Of a stretch of DNA of 64,000 bases, positions 49,106 through 60,275 are shown piece by piece. Position numbers and translations under genes: made by a program. The notes under the pieces are model-generated. The model did not search any database. It was not told the origin of the DNA and was given only the letters and a program-made list of their open reading frames with translations. The DNA is from Sclerurus mexicanus (lineage: Eukaryota > Chordata > Aves > Passeriformes > Furnariidae): NCBI GenBank assembly GCA_013396755.1, contig VWZF01002259.1, positions 500,457 through 564,456 on the forward strand, read 5' to 3'. How positions within the stretch are numbered: position 1 is the stretch's first letter; each line of letters opens with the position of its first letter.

Positions 49106-49737
49106 AAGAGGAGGAACTGTGTTTCTGTGAGGGGATACAGTAGTGTATGTACAGTAGTGCATGAACTGGATTACTTTTCTTTACATAATTGGAGAGCTCA
49201 TTAGGTAGTGGTTAAGAATGACTGGATTCTATTAAGCCTGATAAGATTTATTTCTTTCTAAAAGCTTACAAGTGCAAAAATAAAAAGGTAACTTTTAGTT
49301 TCTAATGGAGTTTCTTTAAGACTTACATTTCCAATATTGTCCTCAGTACTGATTGCTACTTCCATCCATTAAGTGTAAAATCTACACTTGAAATGTTGTT
49401 AAGGATTTTGTATTCACAATGTATAAAAGTTTTATGGGTTTAAAGTAAAGGTATCAAAGGTAAAATCACTATATTTGAGTTGCTAGGTTTCTGTATAAAG
49501 AGATACATATTCTAGAGACTGATGAAACATAAAGGACATTTCATTTGTTGTTAGCCACAGTGGCTGAAATACTTGTTACTTTGAAATGTCACTAGTTAAA
49601 AGCAAATAGGTCTTCTCTGTTATCTCCTTATCAAAAAGGAAGAAAATATCCAGGAAATAGCTATATTTTCACTTATTATCTGGATATGTACCAGGAGGAG
49701 GGGATCAATATCTTTACTTGACAGAAGGTGGTTATTT

Positions 49738-49875
49738 CCACAAGTAGTGTTCAAAACTCAACTGGACAAATTCCACAGCAACCTCATTTAGTTAGACTTG
49801 CTTTTGAGTAAGGGTAGACCCAACACCCAGAGGTACCTTTCAACCTAACTTATTCTAAGGGTCTGTGAATCTGTG
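49738..49875 (+). mobile_element. Old CR1 LINE 3' fragment
   Basis: CAAGTAGTGTTCAAAACTCA, ACTGGACAAATTCCACAGCA, ACCTCATTTAG, TGCTTTTGAGTAAGGG, CCAGAGGTACCTTTCAACCT and a decayed terminal TATTCTAAGGGTCTGTGAATCTG follow the order of an old CR1 3' UTR on the plus strand. Strong divergence; no coding remnant. Confidence 0.75.
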
Positions 49876-52721
49876 TAGTTGGGTGAGACATGTAATAATC
49901 AGAAAACTGTTACATGATATACATACACCAAGGTACTCTACTTAATCTTCAAGAGAAATTACATGACTTAATATTCAATGGATGAGAGGAACTCTCAAGA
50001 TGCTGAGGGAAGATGGGGAACCAGAAAAGAGGAAAAGGGATTTCTTTAGTAAGGTTAGGATCCAACTGTGGGAGATAATTAGGTACCTAATATCATAGAT
50101 GTGCACATAATTTGTCCTGTGGTTTTAAGATTTTCTTTTAATTGCTTTTGTTTTAGTGTATGACTTATTCTCAGAAGTCTGTGTGATCACTGACTGCTTT
50201 GATCACTGGAGGGCACAGATTTTTACATGCTGTGCAAAACTTAAGCTCACTTGGGGAATCACGACTGATTTTACAGAGGGAACTCTGTCCAGTCTCCCTA
50301 GTAGGGGGCTTTAAAACACCACAGGGGAATATGAGTGAAGAATACTATGTTTCTTTAAAAAAGGAAAAATGTCATTTTGCAGTGTGGATAAAAGTACAGG
50401 CTGCAAAATGCAAAATAAACTTTCTGTTCTGCTCTGTTTAATACAACCTCAGGAATATCTATCCTGAGACACCTCAAATAAAACAACACACCAGCTGGAC
50501 ATAGGCCTCTGAGGAGAAACAAGAATGAATATGAGAGATTCATGAGCAAGAACAAAAAGAAAGGTGGAAGTTTGTGATGGTTTACAGTTATGAGCTTCAA
50601 ACGCACTATAGGCTTTTAAAAAAAGAAATAGATGCTTTATTCTCTCCACTATTTTCATGCTGGAGAGAGAAAAAAAAAGTAGGGAGATTATACTGAAGTG
50701 AATTCAAGACAGGTAGCAGCAGAGATCTTAGACAGATTGGGAAAACAAAGTGCTGGAATACACTGCTAGGATGTGTTTCAGAATAGGTTGAAGAATCTTC
50801 TGTCATATATAACTGATCCTTGTTGGAGTAAAAATGTGGATTAAATCACAGCTTGGTGTGACTCCCAATCCTGTTTGTCTCTAATTGGCTGCCCTGGATC
50901 CAGAGCAGAAATTACCAAATGCAAAATTGCTCTTCCTCAAGGAAACAGTTGTGTAGGAAGGGGGGAGGGAAGGGTGGGGAAGGGAGACTGTGAATGTACT
51001 CACCTCTATTCTCTACATTATAGTGGGCAATCAAAGCTATCTGCACCAGAAAAACACTGTATTGGCTGTATTAGGAGTAAACAGCATCAACTTAGGCTCA
51101 GTGGAAGCTGAATCCCTGACAGGAAAGTCTCATTTACAATTACCCCAAACTGTACTCTAAATGTGTTGAAAAACATAAGGACAATATCTGGTTGCCCTGC
51201 TTGCTTTAAAATGGTGTGGCTTAGGTAGCGTATCTGAAATCAACAGCCCCTATATTCCATACATTATCAGATAATATAGCTACTGGTTTAGGTTGTAGAT
51301 TGATGGTTTTAGCAGCAAACTACAGCTATGTTGGGGATCTGAAAGCTTCTAAACACATCACAAAACAGCTCTGATGGACATACACAGCAATTGCACCACA
51401 TGTGTGGGCATAATGCTGCTTGGGATATACAAGAAATTAGTACTGTGGATGGAAATAAAATTATTATGCACTCACTGGAAAATTACAAGAAGTAAAAGCC
51501 TTGTTTCCAAACACTAGAAATCATATTTTTAGCAAAAAATAGTCATGCTGTGTATATGTCTTACCGTAGGGTGTATGAATTGGGATATGACGCACTTGTC
51601 CATATATCTCAACTGTATAGAAATATAAGTAATTATAATAGCCCTTTTCTGTATAACTAGTAGAATCTAAAATCTTTTGAAAAGGGCTCTTTAGAACTGA
51701 GCTCCAGCTTTTCATATTTTGTGCTCTTTATCTGCACTTCACCAGCTTGAATAATGCCAATTAAAGCTGCTGCTGTACAGTCACCTTTTAATTTTCTGCT
51801 TCTCATGCCTTAGCATACTCACAAATTTGGGTGTTGACTGTTCTGTTGGATTGTTTGAATAAAAAAAAATCAATTTAAGATAAAAAACAAGTGTTCTTTT
51901 TGTCTGCAAAAATTTTTGGCCTTAATACCTTTGATACTCATCCAACACAGGTGCTCTACTATGTAATTACTGTAAACAGCTTGAAATAAAACACTGAAAT
52001 AGGACTAGTAACCTTGAAAATATTACCATTGCATTAGGTAAAGGCAGCTGCAAAATTGAACATGCATCAAGTTCTAGTCTTTCACTGTCTGATGACCAAA
52101 ACTGTAGCAGTAGTACTGAAAAAGACAATAAAATTTAAAATAGCCATTCAAAAAACATTTTCTTGAGTTGCAAATTATTGGAGAGTGGAGTTAGAAGAAG
52201 AAATTCACTTTGCAGAAATCATAGACAGCCACAACTGAAAGCCTTTCAGGACTGAATCCATTGATCAAAAATGCTTTTATCATTTACATTTCCATATCAG
52301 TTAAATAATAATAAATATTGAACCAAGAGACTACAGCTGCAGCTGGAGCATTTTCAATAAATAAAGAGTTAAATACAGCCCAGAGCAGCATCTGGAAGCT
52401 GTCTCCAATACTTGAATACTACAAGATGGTTCCTATTTTATAGCAGACTCCAGGTCAAGGAGAAGTAATTAATCCTGGTTTTGATTGAAAAAACTTGCAG
52501 TTTACCCCTGGAAATGTTTAAAAATGCAGTTTTGCTTCAGAAAAGTTGCATTTGTCATCATTGCTGTTTTTCTCACATATATGGACATTTACTGTCTGGT
52601 GATGAACGGTCTCTTTTTCCAGTCCAGAATCAAAATTGACCTGTAGAAGTAAATTTTTATGTGAAGATTTGTGTGGAATTTGACTCTTCACAGGTCCCTT
52701 GCAGAACCATCGGAGTTGTTT
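49876..52721. other. Single-copy DNA, no gene recognised
   Basis: No mobile element recognised. Overlapping frames at 50199-50806 on both strands have no family resemblance. The stretches 51720-51830 and 52240-52480 lack simple repeats and look like candidates for conserved non-coding elements, which only alignment could decide. Confidence 0.5.
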
Positions 52722-53226
52722 AGATCTTGTGAGACCCTGACTTGAGTACTGCATTCAGTTCTGAGAATCCCAGCACAAGAAGGACTTTGATGTGTTGGAG
52801 CAAGTCCAGAGGAGGGCCACCAAGATGAAGTGCTAAGAGAATTGGGAATTTTCAGCCAGGAAAAGAAAATGCTTTGGGGTGACCTAATTGCAGCCTTTCA
52901 GTACCTGAAGGGAGGCTACAAAAAGATAGAGAGATACTATTTACAAAAACATGTAGTGACAGGACAAGAGGGAACGGATTCAAACAGAAAGAGGTTAAGC
53001 TTAGATTAGATATTAGGAAGAAACTCTGTACTGTGAGTGTGGTGAAGCACTGCCACAGAGAAGCTGTGGATGCCCCATCCCTGGAAGTGTTCAAAGCCAG
53101 GTTGGATGGGGCTTTGAGCAACCTGGTCTGCTGAAAAGTGTCTCAACCCATGGAAGGGGGGTTGGAACTAGATGATCCTTAAAGATTCCTTCTGGTACAG
53201 GTCATTCTATGATTCCATGATTCTAT
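52722..53226 (+). mobile_element. CR1 LINE 3' fragment, about 500 bp
   Basis: Plus-strand CR1: TGAGACCCTGACTTGAGTAC, CAGCACAAGAAGGACTTTGA, TGTTGGAGCAAGTCCAGAGG, CATGTAGTGACAGGACAAGA, CATCCCTGGAAGTGTTCAAA, GGTTGGAACTAGATGATCCT and terminal TTCTATGATTCCATGATTCT. Three octamers are visible at the 3' end. It covers the ORF2 C-terminus and full 3' UTR with several frameshifts. Confidence 0.96.
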
Positions 53227-54415
53227 ATTGTGTTCAGGTAGATAAAGAGGGCTGGTAGTATCAATGCTGGGTTCAAAACTGAGCAGTAATGTGGTTTCAT
53301 CTTCTTTTAAAAAAAAATGTCTCTTGTACCATCTGCCTTTTACCAGCTTCATGTTCAATCACACAAATCCAGCCCATCAAAGAGTTTTAATTCAACTTGC
53401 AGAAAATCAGGCTTTTGTATACTTTGGTGGAAATTTTTTTGCCAAGTGATAGTGAAGATAACTTTTTCTGGACATACCTGTTAAAAAAACCCCAAACAAC
53501 TACTGTTAGTCTAAGATCATGGGTGTATGGTGCAATACCAGAATGCTTTTTTAAAAGTGTGTTTTAATTTGTGTTTGGTTCTTCTTAAAAAGCTCATTCA
53601 GCTCAAAGCAAAACATCAGTTAACCAAATAACTTCCAACAGAGTTTAGGAAGTTACATGTAAGGTGAGAGTCTGTAAATTTCTTGGCTCTTTTTAAAAAA
53701 GATTGGTCAGTTTTTGCCAGAGTTGTGAGAAATCAGAGCATTCCTTCAAGGAGAAGTGAATTAACAAACTGTTTGAGTGTCTGCTAAGAGTTTTGCCCAT
53801 TCCAACCCTGTAGAAAGTAAAAGCAACCAAAGGAGTGGTGATTGTACTACACAGTGGTTCACATCCATGCACATGTTTAGAAGAAATTCTCTGCTCAAAT
53901 TCATGCAAGACTGAGCAGGTTCAAATACTACCATTGTGTGGAGCATAGCCTACATCATGGTAATCTGAGAAGTGGAAGATTTCATTCAATACACACTCCT
54001 TCTCCATGTCCTCCTGAAGATTCTCTACCCAGAATGAGGGGGATGAAATAAAACAAAAACCAGAAACCTACTTTAGATTAGATCTGATCCTCTTGGGAAA
54101 AGGCTTATATTCTGTGGTGGTGGACTTCATACAGAAAGTCAGAAGAATAGGAGAAACATATCAAAGAAAGTAAAGTGGGCTACTGATGCTTTGTTTTCCT
54201 TCATTATTTCAGAGGTCTGTAGGTATTAGCTGAGATATTTGGTTAGTTCATAAGCAAAGATGGCTCAATCTAACAAGACATCTGTTTCTGAAATTAAAAA
54301 GCTAACAACTGCATGATTGCACAGTTAGCAATCTTCATTTAATAGAGATCCATGATTCAAAGAGATACATGATTTAAAATCTTCTAGGGAGCATGAAGCA
54401 ATTAATAGTTGGAAC
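53227..54415. other. Single-copy DNA, no gene recognised
   Basis: No repeat or gene recognised; minus-strand frames at 53693-53946 overlap one another and have no family resemblance. Confidence 0.5.
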
Positions 54416-54512
54416 TTTTTATAGCACCTTTTATCCAAGGATCTCAAAACACTTTACTGGCCTTAATTAGGCCTTCATACCATGAATATCTGCCTGGAAT
54501 AGAGAAATGTTT

Positions 54513-54550
<38 letters not shown>

Positions 54551-54680
54551 TTCTGCATGGAGAGAAACATGAGATACAGAGGTTAAATGACTTGACAATG
54601 ATCATGTAAAAGCAAATAGTAATGATAGGAATTAATCCCAAATCTCCTGCCTTCCACTCCCATATTCTATCCACTAGCCA
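54416..54680 (+). mobile_element. Ancient L2-like LINE relic with an internal poly-T run
   Basis: TATAGCACCTTTTATCCAAG, GATCTCAAAACACTTTAC and TTAATTAGGCCT on the left, and AGATACAGAGGTTAAATGAC, TTGACAATGATCATGTAAAAG, TCCCAAATCTCCTGCCTTCC and CTATCCACTAGCC on the right, follow the order of the L2-type 3' region found in all amniotes (a block resembling GAGGTTAAGTGACTTGCCCA is its best-known part). The middle of the element is replaced by unrelated bases and a 35-T run. High divergence. Confidence 0.6.
54515..54549. repeat. Poly-T run (35 T)
   Basis: Uninterrupted run of about 35 T, the longest homopolymer in the window, located inside the L2-like relic. The phenylalanine-only and lysine-only frames over it are artefacts. 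Confidence 0.97.
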
Positions 54681-55510
54681 AGTTTCTTTCCTCTACATTA
54701 AACTCAAGGCTTTTTCTTATGTGTTCTGTAGCATGTGTGATTTTTATTACAGGATCAAAACCCAGACAATTAGAAAGACTTTCATCCTTTCCAGAAAAAA
54801 AAAAAAATTGAAAAAAAAAACAGTAAAAGACCACTTTCTACTCTCAGATAGAGGAGAAACTCTTACTATTTACTGCCTTGAGAGCTATGATATATATGGA
54901 AGAGCAGACTTCAGAGGTAAACATATTGTCTTTTGAGATAATGAATAAGGGTTTGTGTTTCTGCCTAATAGGAAGAATAATTTGGGTTGGGGTTTTTTTT
55001 GTTTGTTTCTTTGTTTTCTGGGGGTTTCTTTCAGATAGTATAAAACACAAAGAACGCTACCTGCTGTATACTCAGGAATTCAACATCAGAAAAAATGTAA
55101 TCTTAAGGCTGTGAAGGAGATAATCTCCTGGGGAAATTTAATAAGGAGTCATCTCACCCAGGTATAGCCCCTGAATCTGTGAAGTGTTGCACAAGAGAAA
55201 CAGGCATCTATACTCATGCAAACTCTTAAATGCTAGAGTCCTTGGCAAGAAGGTGGGGGAAAGGGTCAATATGATTAAATTAGCAGATAATAGAGATAAT
55301 TCTGCTGTTGCGTCTCTAACAGTGACTTGACTGAGGATATTGGATACATAATATGATTTGTTTCTTACAATTTAAGGTACATTTTGAAAATGGTAAGAAA
55401 AGGGGAAAAAAGCAAAATAACTATGTTAACACTAGGAGCCTGAATAAAATCTGTGTTGTTTTCTTGTCTCAGCAACAGAATTTAAAGAGTCTGCATTTTT
55501 TTATTTCTAG

Positions 55511-55546
55511 AATTGGTTACTCATCAGATGTTGCTAATGATTATTG
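55511..55546 (+). other. Candidate 36-nt in-frame microexon (speculative)
   Basis: A strong acceptor (GCATTTTTTTATTTCTAG, AG 55509-55510) and a good donor (TTATTG|GTAAGA, GT at 55547) delimit 36 bases, a multiple of three. One frame is open throughout and reads IGYSSDVANDYW across the exon and donor. Flanking exons are not identified, and pairs of good splice-like sites occur by chance in AT-rich DNA. Confidence 0.12.
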
Positions 55547-57249
55547 GTAAGAGAGAAAGAACTCAGTTCAGCCCTTGCATAGAGAAAAATTGTGTGATTC
55601 ATGAAAACTTGATTCATTTGCCTTACTAGAGACACCTCTATGCTTAACTTTGCATCAAAGGCTGGAATTATGAATGCATTGATTTTCTCCCCGTAACTGA
55701 CTCTCAGTAATTTCACCCTTATAAGGCACACTGAACACTGGAGCTGGTCAACCAGTGCAAATATTTTACACAATTTTTCAGCACCAGGAGATCCTAAGAA
55801 GTTCTGTGTTGAGGTACCAGGGGCAGAAATGTTCAACTAAATAGAGAGTTTAGAATAAATAATGAAACACTAGCACTGATGGAAGCACTCACTGTCCAAG
55901 GAATCCTGGGAACTACTATACAGTCAGGGTATAACTATGTTATCCCAGCAAAACAAGCCAGCACATTCTCATTTCAGAGATGATGTTGTGAATTAATTAA
56001 CAAGGGTTTGGTACCAAAAGTTATTTGCCAAATGTTCTTTGGCAATAAGCTAAAATACCAAAGGTACAGGTTAGGAAATTAGAAACTGCTTGTATTCCAC
56101 TTAGACATAGGAAAAAATGGCACTGAAGTGCTTTCACTGTTCACACTTCACAAAATCTGCCGAGCATAGACTTGACTTTTAAATAAATAACCAGTCTTTG
56201 CAGTTCTCATCTTGGATTCTAAAGAGGCAGATGCAGCCATTGCAAATTATTTTGCTCTGTGTTACATTTGTCAAAAGCTGTCAGAATGTAGTAAAAAGGT
56301 GTTTATACAGAGTAATATGCTGCTTGAACTCCTGTATGTCTCCTAGACTAAGATTTTAGATTGCTGATTTGTAAGAGCAAAAGACTTACAAATGGGCCTG
56401 TTGTTTTCTGGCTTTACTAATTTATATATGATGCACTTCTGCACATTTACATGTCTGCAAATTACAGTCAACAATCAAACCTGAAAAAGGAATCAAATCA
56501 AAAAGACCAGTCTGCTTCACACCAAGTTACAGTTGTGTAGTTAGATGGTAGGAATTGTGCACAAAATAATCATTTTTTCCCATAACTTTGCATGTCTTTA
56601 AGCATGTCTAATATAGCTTTGTTCAAAACTTAAATTTGTGTTAAGACAATCAAGACTAGGGAGAAGAGGAGGATTTTGCCATATGCCAAGCTAAGCAAGT
56701 TTAGAAAAGAGGTTCATATACACATACAAATGTGATTCTACTATCATTTATATTCTGTTTCTGATCCATTCATAAAGCTTATTTGACCCTAAATTAAAAA
56801 AAAACTTAAAAAAACACAAAAAAAACCCAACAAACAAATCAAGGCTGAGTTGAGTTGTATATAATACACCGATTTAAAGTAAGTATTTAAAAAAAACAAT
56901 ATAGTACAATATTTTCCATATGTATCAGGAATTGCTATACTTCTCTGGAAAACAAGAAATTTACATCCTACTGGTGAACAAGTACTTGCTGTTTGGTCTG
57001 GTTGCTGACTAAACGAATGTTATCATCAACATAATATTTTGAGTTTTATTTAGTCTAATTCTGTGTGATAGTATTAGTTGAAAATAATCCATGAGGTACT
57101 GGCAGGCAAACATGGAAAAAAGAAAGAAATTTTCAGGAAGAGAGTTCTTACTATTGTATTTGGCCAGTTGGTTTAGTTACATTCATAAGCATGCTAAATA
57201 AGGAATGAAGTGGTGAGAGAAAATGGTGCCTTCAAGACAATATATGAAT

Positions 57250-57297
57250 GGGTGTGAATAGTGTGAAAGTGTGAATTCATTAGTGTGAATAGTATTA
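57250..57297 (+). repeat. Short tandem repeat (GTGTGAATAGT-like)
   Basis: GGTGTGAATAGTGTGAAAGTGTGAATTCATTAGTGTGAATAGT contains four GTGTGAA words at irregular spacing. Confidence 0.65.
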
Positions 57298-57914
57298 AAG
57301 ATGTAGCAGTGCTTGAAACTAGTCTTTCTTATGTTTTAAGGGATAGAGTATAAAAATGAAGATTTTAAAAAAAATATTAGGAGATTAATCTGCTAAAACA
57401 AGTTTTTCTCTTCTAAAATTTGGAGCACAGGGAGAAAATTGCATTTGTCTTTTGATAACCTCCAAAGGAACTACTTGATTGTCCTAATTTTTCTAAGAAT
57501 CCTTGACCATTTTGCAGGGGCAGAAAGGTCTCAGAAGTCCCTGAACAGCAAATTGCTAGAGATTAGCTGCTTATTGGGGGATGAGTTCAAAATATCAGAT
57601 GGATCTACTCTATTTTTATACCTCCACTAGAACTATGGTATCATGGACACTCATTCTCCACTGCAGAAGTGAAGTCTGTCTTGCTTTTGAAATGCTCACC
57701 ATTATCTTCATTTCTGTTCCATTAGAAGAAATCGTCAAAGATCACATTCTCCAAAATTTTCTATTTATAAGTAAATTTCAGAGAAGAATTATAGCATAGG
57801 TCAGAATTCTGTAACTAGACTTGAATTTTAGGCTTAGAAATGCAAACTGTGAGGGAGAAATGAAAAATATAGTACATATTCTCAAAATGAAAAATGGGGG
57901 TTTTATTCTACTAG

Positions 57915-58529
57915 TGTTTACTGCAGTAGAGTTAATTTTCTTGGTGGTGTTGATATGGGGTTAAGTTTTGAATTTGTGCTCAAAACTGTGTTGATAACAC
58001 AGGGATGTTTTCATTATTGCTGAGCAGTGCTCACACTAAGTCAAGGCCTTTTCCCCTCCTCACCCCACCCCACCAGCATGGAGGCTCAGGGTTCACAAGA
58101 TGTTGTGAAGAGGAGATGGGGACACAGGTGGGAAAGCTGACCACAACTTACCAATGGGACATTCCAGACCATATGTTGCCATGACCAGAAATAAATTAGG
58201 GGAAGATTGGCCAAGGGGCTACTGCCTAGGGACTGGTTGGGCATTGGTCATTTGGTGGTGAAAAATGGTTTTCATCACTTGTCTTTCTTGGGTTTTATTT
58301 CTCTCTGTTATTGTCATTTTAATTTTTATTAGAATAATAGTAGTAGTAGCAATAGTAGAATAATTTTATTATATCTTATTTCATTTTATTTCAGTTATTA
58401 ATCTGTTCTTATCTCAATGCATGACATTTCTCTTTATCTTTTGAATTCTCTTCTCCCTTTTCTGCTGGGGTGGGAAGGGAGTAAATGGCTGTATGGTGCT
58501 TAGTTTTCAGCTGGAGTTAAACCATTGCA
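57915..58529 (+). mobile_element. 5' LTR of a decayed avian endogenous retrovirus
   Basis: A 615-bp LTR begins TGTTTACTGCAG and ends AAACCATTGCA. Landmarks of this common avian LTR are visible: GTTGATAACACAGGGATGTT, GCTGAGCAGTGCTCACACTA, GTCAAGGCCTTTTCCC, GACTGGTTGGGCATTGGTCA, CACTTGTCTTTCTTGGGTTT, an ATT/AGT microsatellite-prone stretch near 58330-58385, and GGTGCTTAGTTTTCAGCTGG before the end. An AAATAAATTAGG at 58188-58199 occupies the place of the promoter TATA box. I cannot name the exact family. Confidence 0.85.
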
Positions 58530-58537
58530 GTCTTTTT

Positions 58538-58555
58538 TGACACCCAGTGTGAGTC
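58538..58555 (+). other. Degraded primer-binding-site-like stretch
   Basis: TGACACCCAGTGTGAGTC lies eight bases past the LTR end, where a retroviral primer-binding site is expected. Its layout resembles a lysine-tRNA type site with several transitions, many of them at former CpG positions. The identity of the primer tRNA is therefore only a guess. Confidence 0.5.
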
Positions 58556-59270
58556 TCAAAGGGTTTGAGGTAATAACAGATTGACCAGAGTGTATTAGAA
58601 GGGATTTATACCTGTTAAGAGTTGTGGGTCACATTATTGATTCTTCTGTTGCTGATATTACTTTATCTGATCTATACCATGCTCTTTTTCTTGCTATACG
58701 TGTTAAAAGTTGGTGTTGGCTTTTGTAGTTTGCTGTGCTTTGTTGTGATTAGTGATGTTTTGCCAGGGAGACTTGTTATTAAAACACTGACCTTGAGCTC
58801 AGTCTGGTATTTGGGCTCTGTACTGTAGGTGCCACAATAACTTCTCAGTATCTTGAACTACCTTCAGTAGTTAAAATACTTCCATTAGTATCTCTAAGGA
58901 ATATTGCTTTGGATTTGTCTAAAATTAACAAGCAATTTAGGAATATGACCCAGTCTCTATGACAGTATGGTCATGGGTTGCACAACATGTGGGAGAAAAT
59001 GGGCAGATATCTAGAGAACTTCTTAGCTTAAATGGTCTGGAACTCCACTTCCAAAAGTGATAGAATGTTTGAAAACAAAATATCATTGCTCTTCCAAAGA
59101 GGTACAACTTAGTGTGCTGGGCCCTCTCCAGTGCCTACCAACACTGCTCAATATTATGCACCACCCTCAGCGAGAAGACAGCGGGGAAAAAACCAGCAAA
59201 CTCTAGGGCTAATCCAGACTAAACACTAGGGCTAAATCAGTCACCCTTACAACTAAAAGCAAACAATGGG
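58556..59270 (+). mobile_element. Endogenous retrovirus 5' internal region (decayed)
   Basis: This segment continues directly from the primer-site-like stretch and I recognise it as the untranslated leader and beginning of the internal region of the same avian retroviral family. It holds a hydrophobic open stretch (58622-58828) without an ATG. No intact Gag frame is present. Confidence 0.6.
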
Positions 59271-59395
59271 TTCATAGAATGGGTAAGGTTGGAAGGGATT
59301 GTGGCGGGCTCATCTGGTCCAACCTCCTTGCTCCAGCAGGGTCCATAGAGCACAATGTACAAGATTGCTCCCGGATGATTCTTCAATATCTCCTG
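59271..59395 (-). mobile_element. CR1 LINE 3' fragment inside the retroviral remnant
   Basis: TTCATAGAATGGGTAAGGTTGGAAGGGATTG, TCATCTGGTCCAACCTCCTTG, CTCCAGCAGGGTCCA and CTTCAATATCTCC mark a CR1 3' end in reverse orientation. Retrovirus-like sequence lies on both sides, so it appears nested. Confidence 0.85.
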
Positions 59396-59760
59396 TGAGG
59401 AAGAAGTGGAAGTTGACACATTTAGTACAATGTTAAGAAGCTCTTTCTAAGAAGCAGGAGAAAGAACCAGAAGAGGCAGCCAGTTCTGTACCAGAGTAGT
59501 CACAAGAACAGGAGGATGAGACTGAAATCATAAATGTGACAGAAACCACCTCCTCCCTTTCCCTAAGTAAGCTGTGAGATATGTGAAATGCTAGTTACTC
59601 TGGTGCTGGAATACTGGGGCCACTAGTCAGAAATTAGAGCATAAGGAAGTCTGGCAGCTGAAATCACTTGATAAGGATAAAGCCATTGACAAAGGCAAAA
59701 TAACAGCTCTGTTGCCACCAATTTAAAAAAGATAAATGCAAGGTTTCATAGGTGGTGTGG
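59396..59760 (+). pseudogene. Decayed Gag-region remnant of the endogenous retrovirus
   Basis: The frame from 59452 is acidic and glutamate-rich and then threonine/serine-rich, as in the N-terminal Gag region of this avian family, but it is interrupted by in-frame stops TAG at 59497, TGA at 59575 and TGA at 59584. It is non-functional. Recognition rests on memory of related copies, so an alignment to annotated avian retroviruses would be needed to fix the boundaries. Confidence 0.55.
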
Positions 59761-60074
59761 GTTTTTGGAGAATGCACATTACAAATTACAGTCTGATCAT
59801 AAGACCTCTCTGTTGAGTGATCCAGCAGACATGTGACTTCAAATGAGGTCCATGAAGCAGCAGGCCTTTAAAAAAGTCAAATGGGAGGTAGTTCTGCAAT
59901 AGCACTTGGGCCAATCCAGACAAGACAAGATGTGAAAAATGTGCTTTACACCTCAGCCAATGACGACAGAACCACCTGATGCCTCTAGTAGAAAATGTTT
60001 GGAGAAACTGAAGGTCAGCCTGTAAGGTTTTATAGGCAGGGATGTAGGGATCTGAAGCCTCTATGCCATTTTTC
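59761..60074 (+). mobile_element. Unassigned internal sequence between Gag remnant and 3' LTR
   Basis: About 310 bases connect the Gag remnant with the 3' LTR fragment. I see no recognisable protease, polymerase or envelope remnant; most of the internal region was deleted, since a full-length provirus would be several kilobases longer. The assignment to the provirus is by position only. Confidence 0.4.
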
Positions 60075-60275
60075 TTTTCATCACTATTATTATAATTATT
60101 ATTATTATTACTGTTATTGTTGTTACTATTACTACTACTACTACTATTCAGTTGTTAAACTGGTCTTATATTAACTCATGAGTTTTCTCACTTTTTTCCT
60201 TTGAATTCTCTCCCCCCATCCTGCTACAGTGTGGAGTGAGCAAAAGGCTGAGTTGCAGACTTGAGTTAAACCACA
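60075..60275 (+). mobile_element. Truncated 3' LTR of the endogenous retrovirus
   Basis: The right third of the same LTR type: the ATT/ACT-rich stretch (60083-60148), GTTAAACTGGTCTTATATTA, CTCATGAGTTTTCTCAC, TTTGAATTCTCTCCCCCCATC, GGAGTGAGCAAAAGGCTG and the end GAGTTAAACCACA. It corresponds to 58310-58529 of the 5' LTR. The left two thirds are missing, so a deletion removed part of the LTR together with most of the internal region. Confidence 0.8.
60083..60148 (+). repeat. Trinucleotide microsatellite (ATT/ACT)n within the LTR
   Basis: ATTATTATTATT changing to TTGTTGTTACT and ACTACTACTACT; the homologous part of the 5' LTR holds AGTAGTAGTAG. Microsatellite growth here is a family habit. Confidence 0.85.

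Larger units (their letters stand above)
54681..57914. other. Single-copy DNA, no confident gene
   Basis: No mobile element recognised. Features are an A-rich tract near 56795-56835, a GTGTGAATAGT-type short tandem repeat at 57250-57297 and the microexon candidate at 55511-55546. Confidence 0.5.

Noticed and set aside
54409..54674. Frames with long phenylalanine or lysine runs
   Set aside because: They are translations of the 35-T run inside an L2-like relic.
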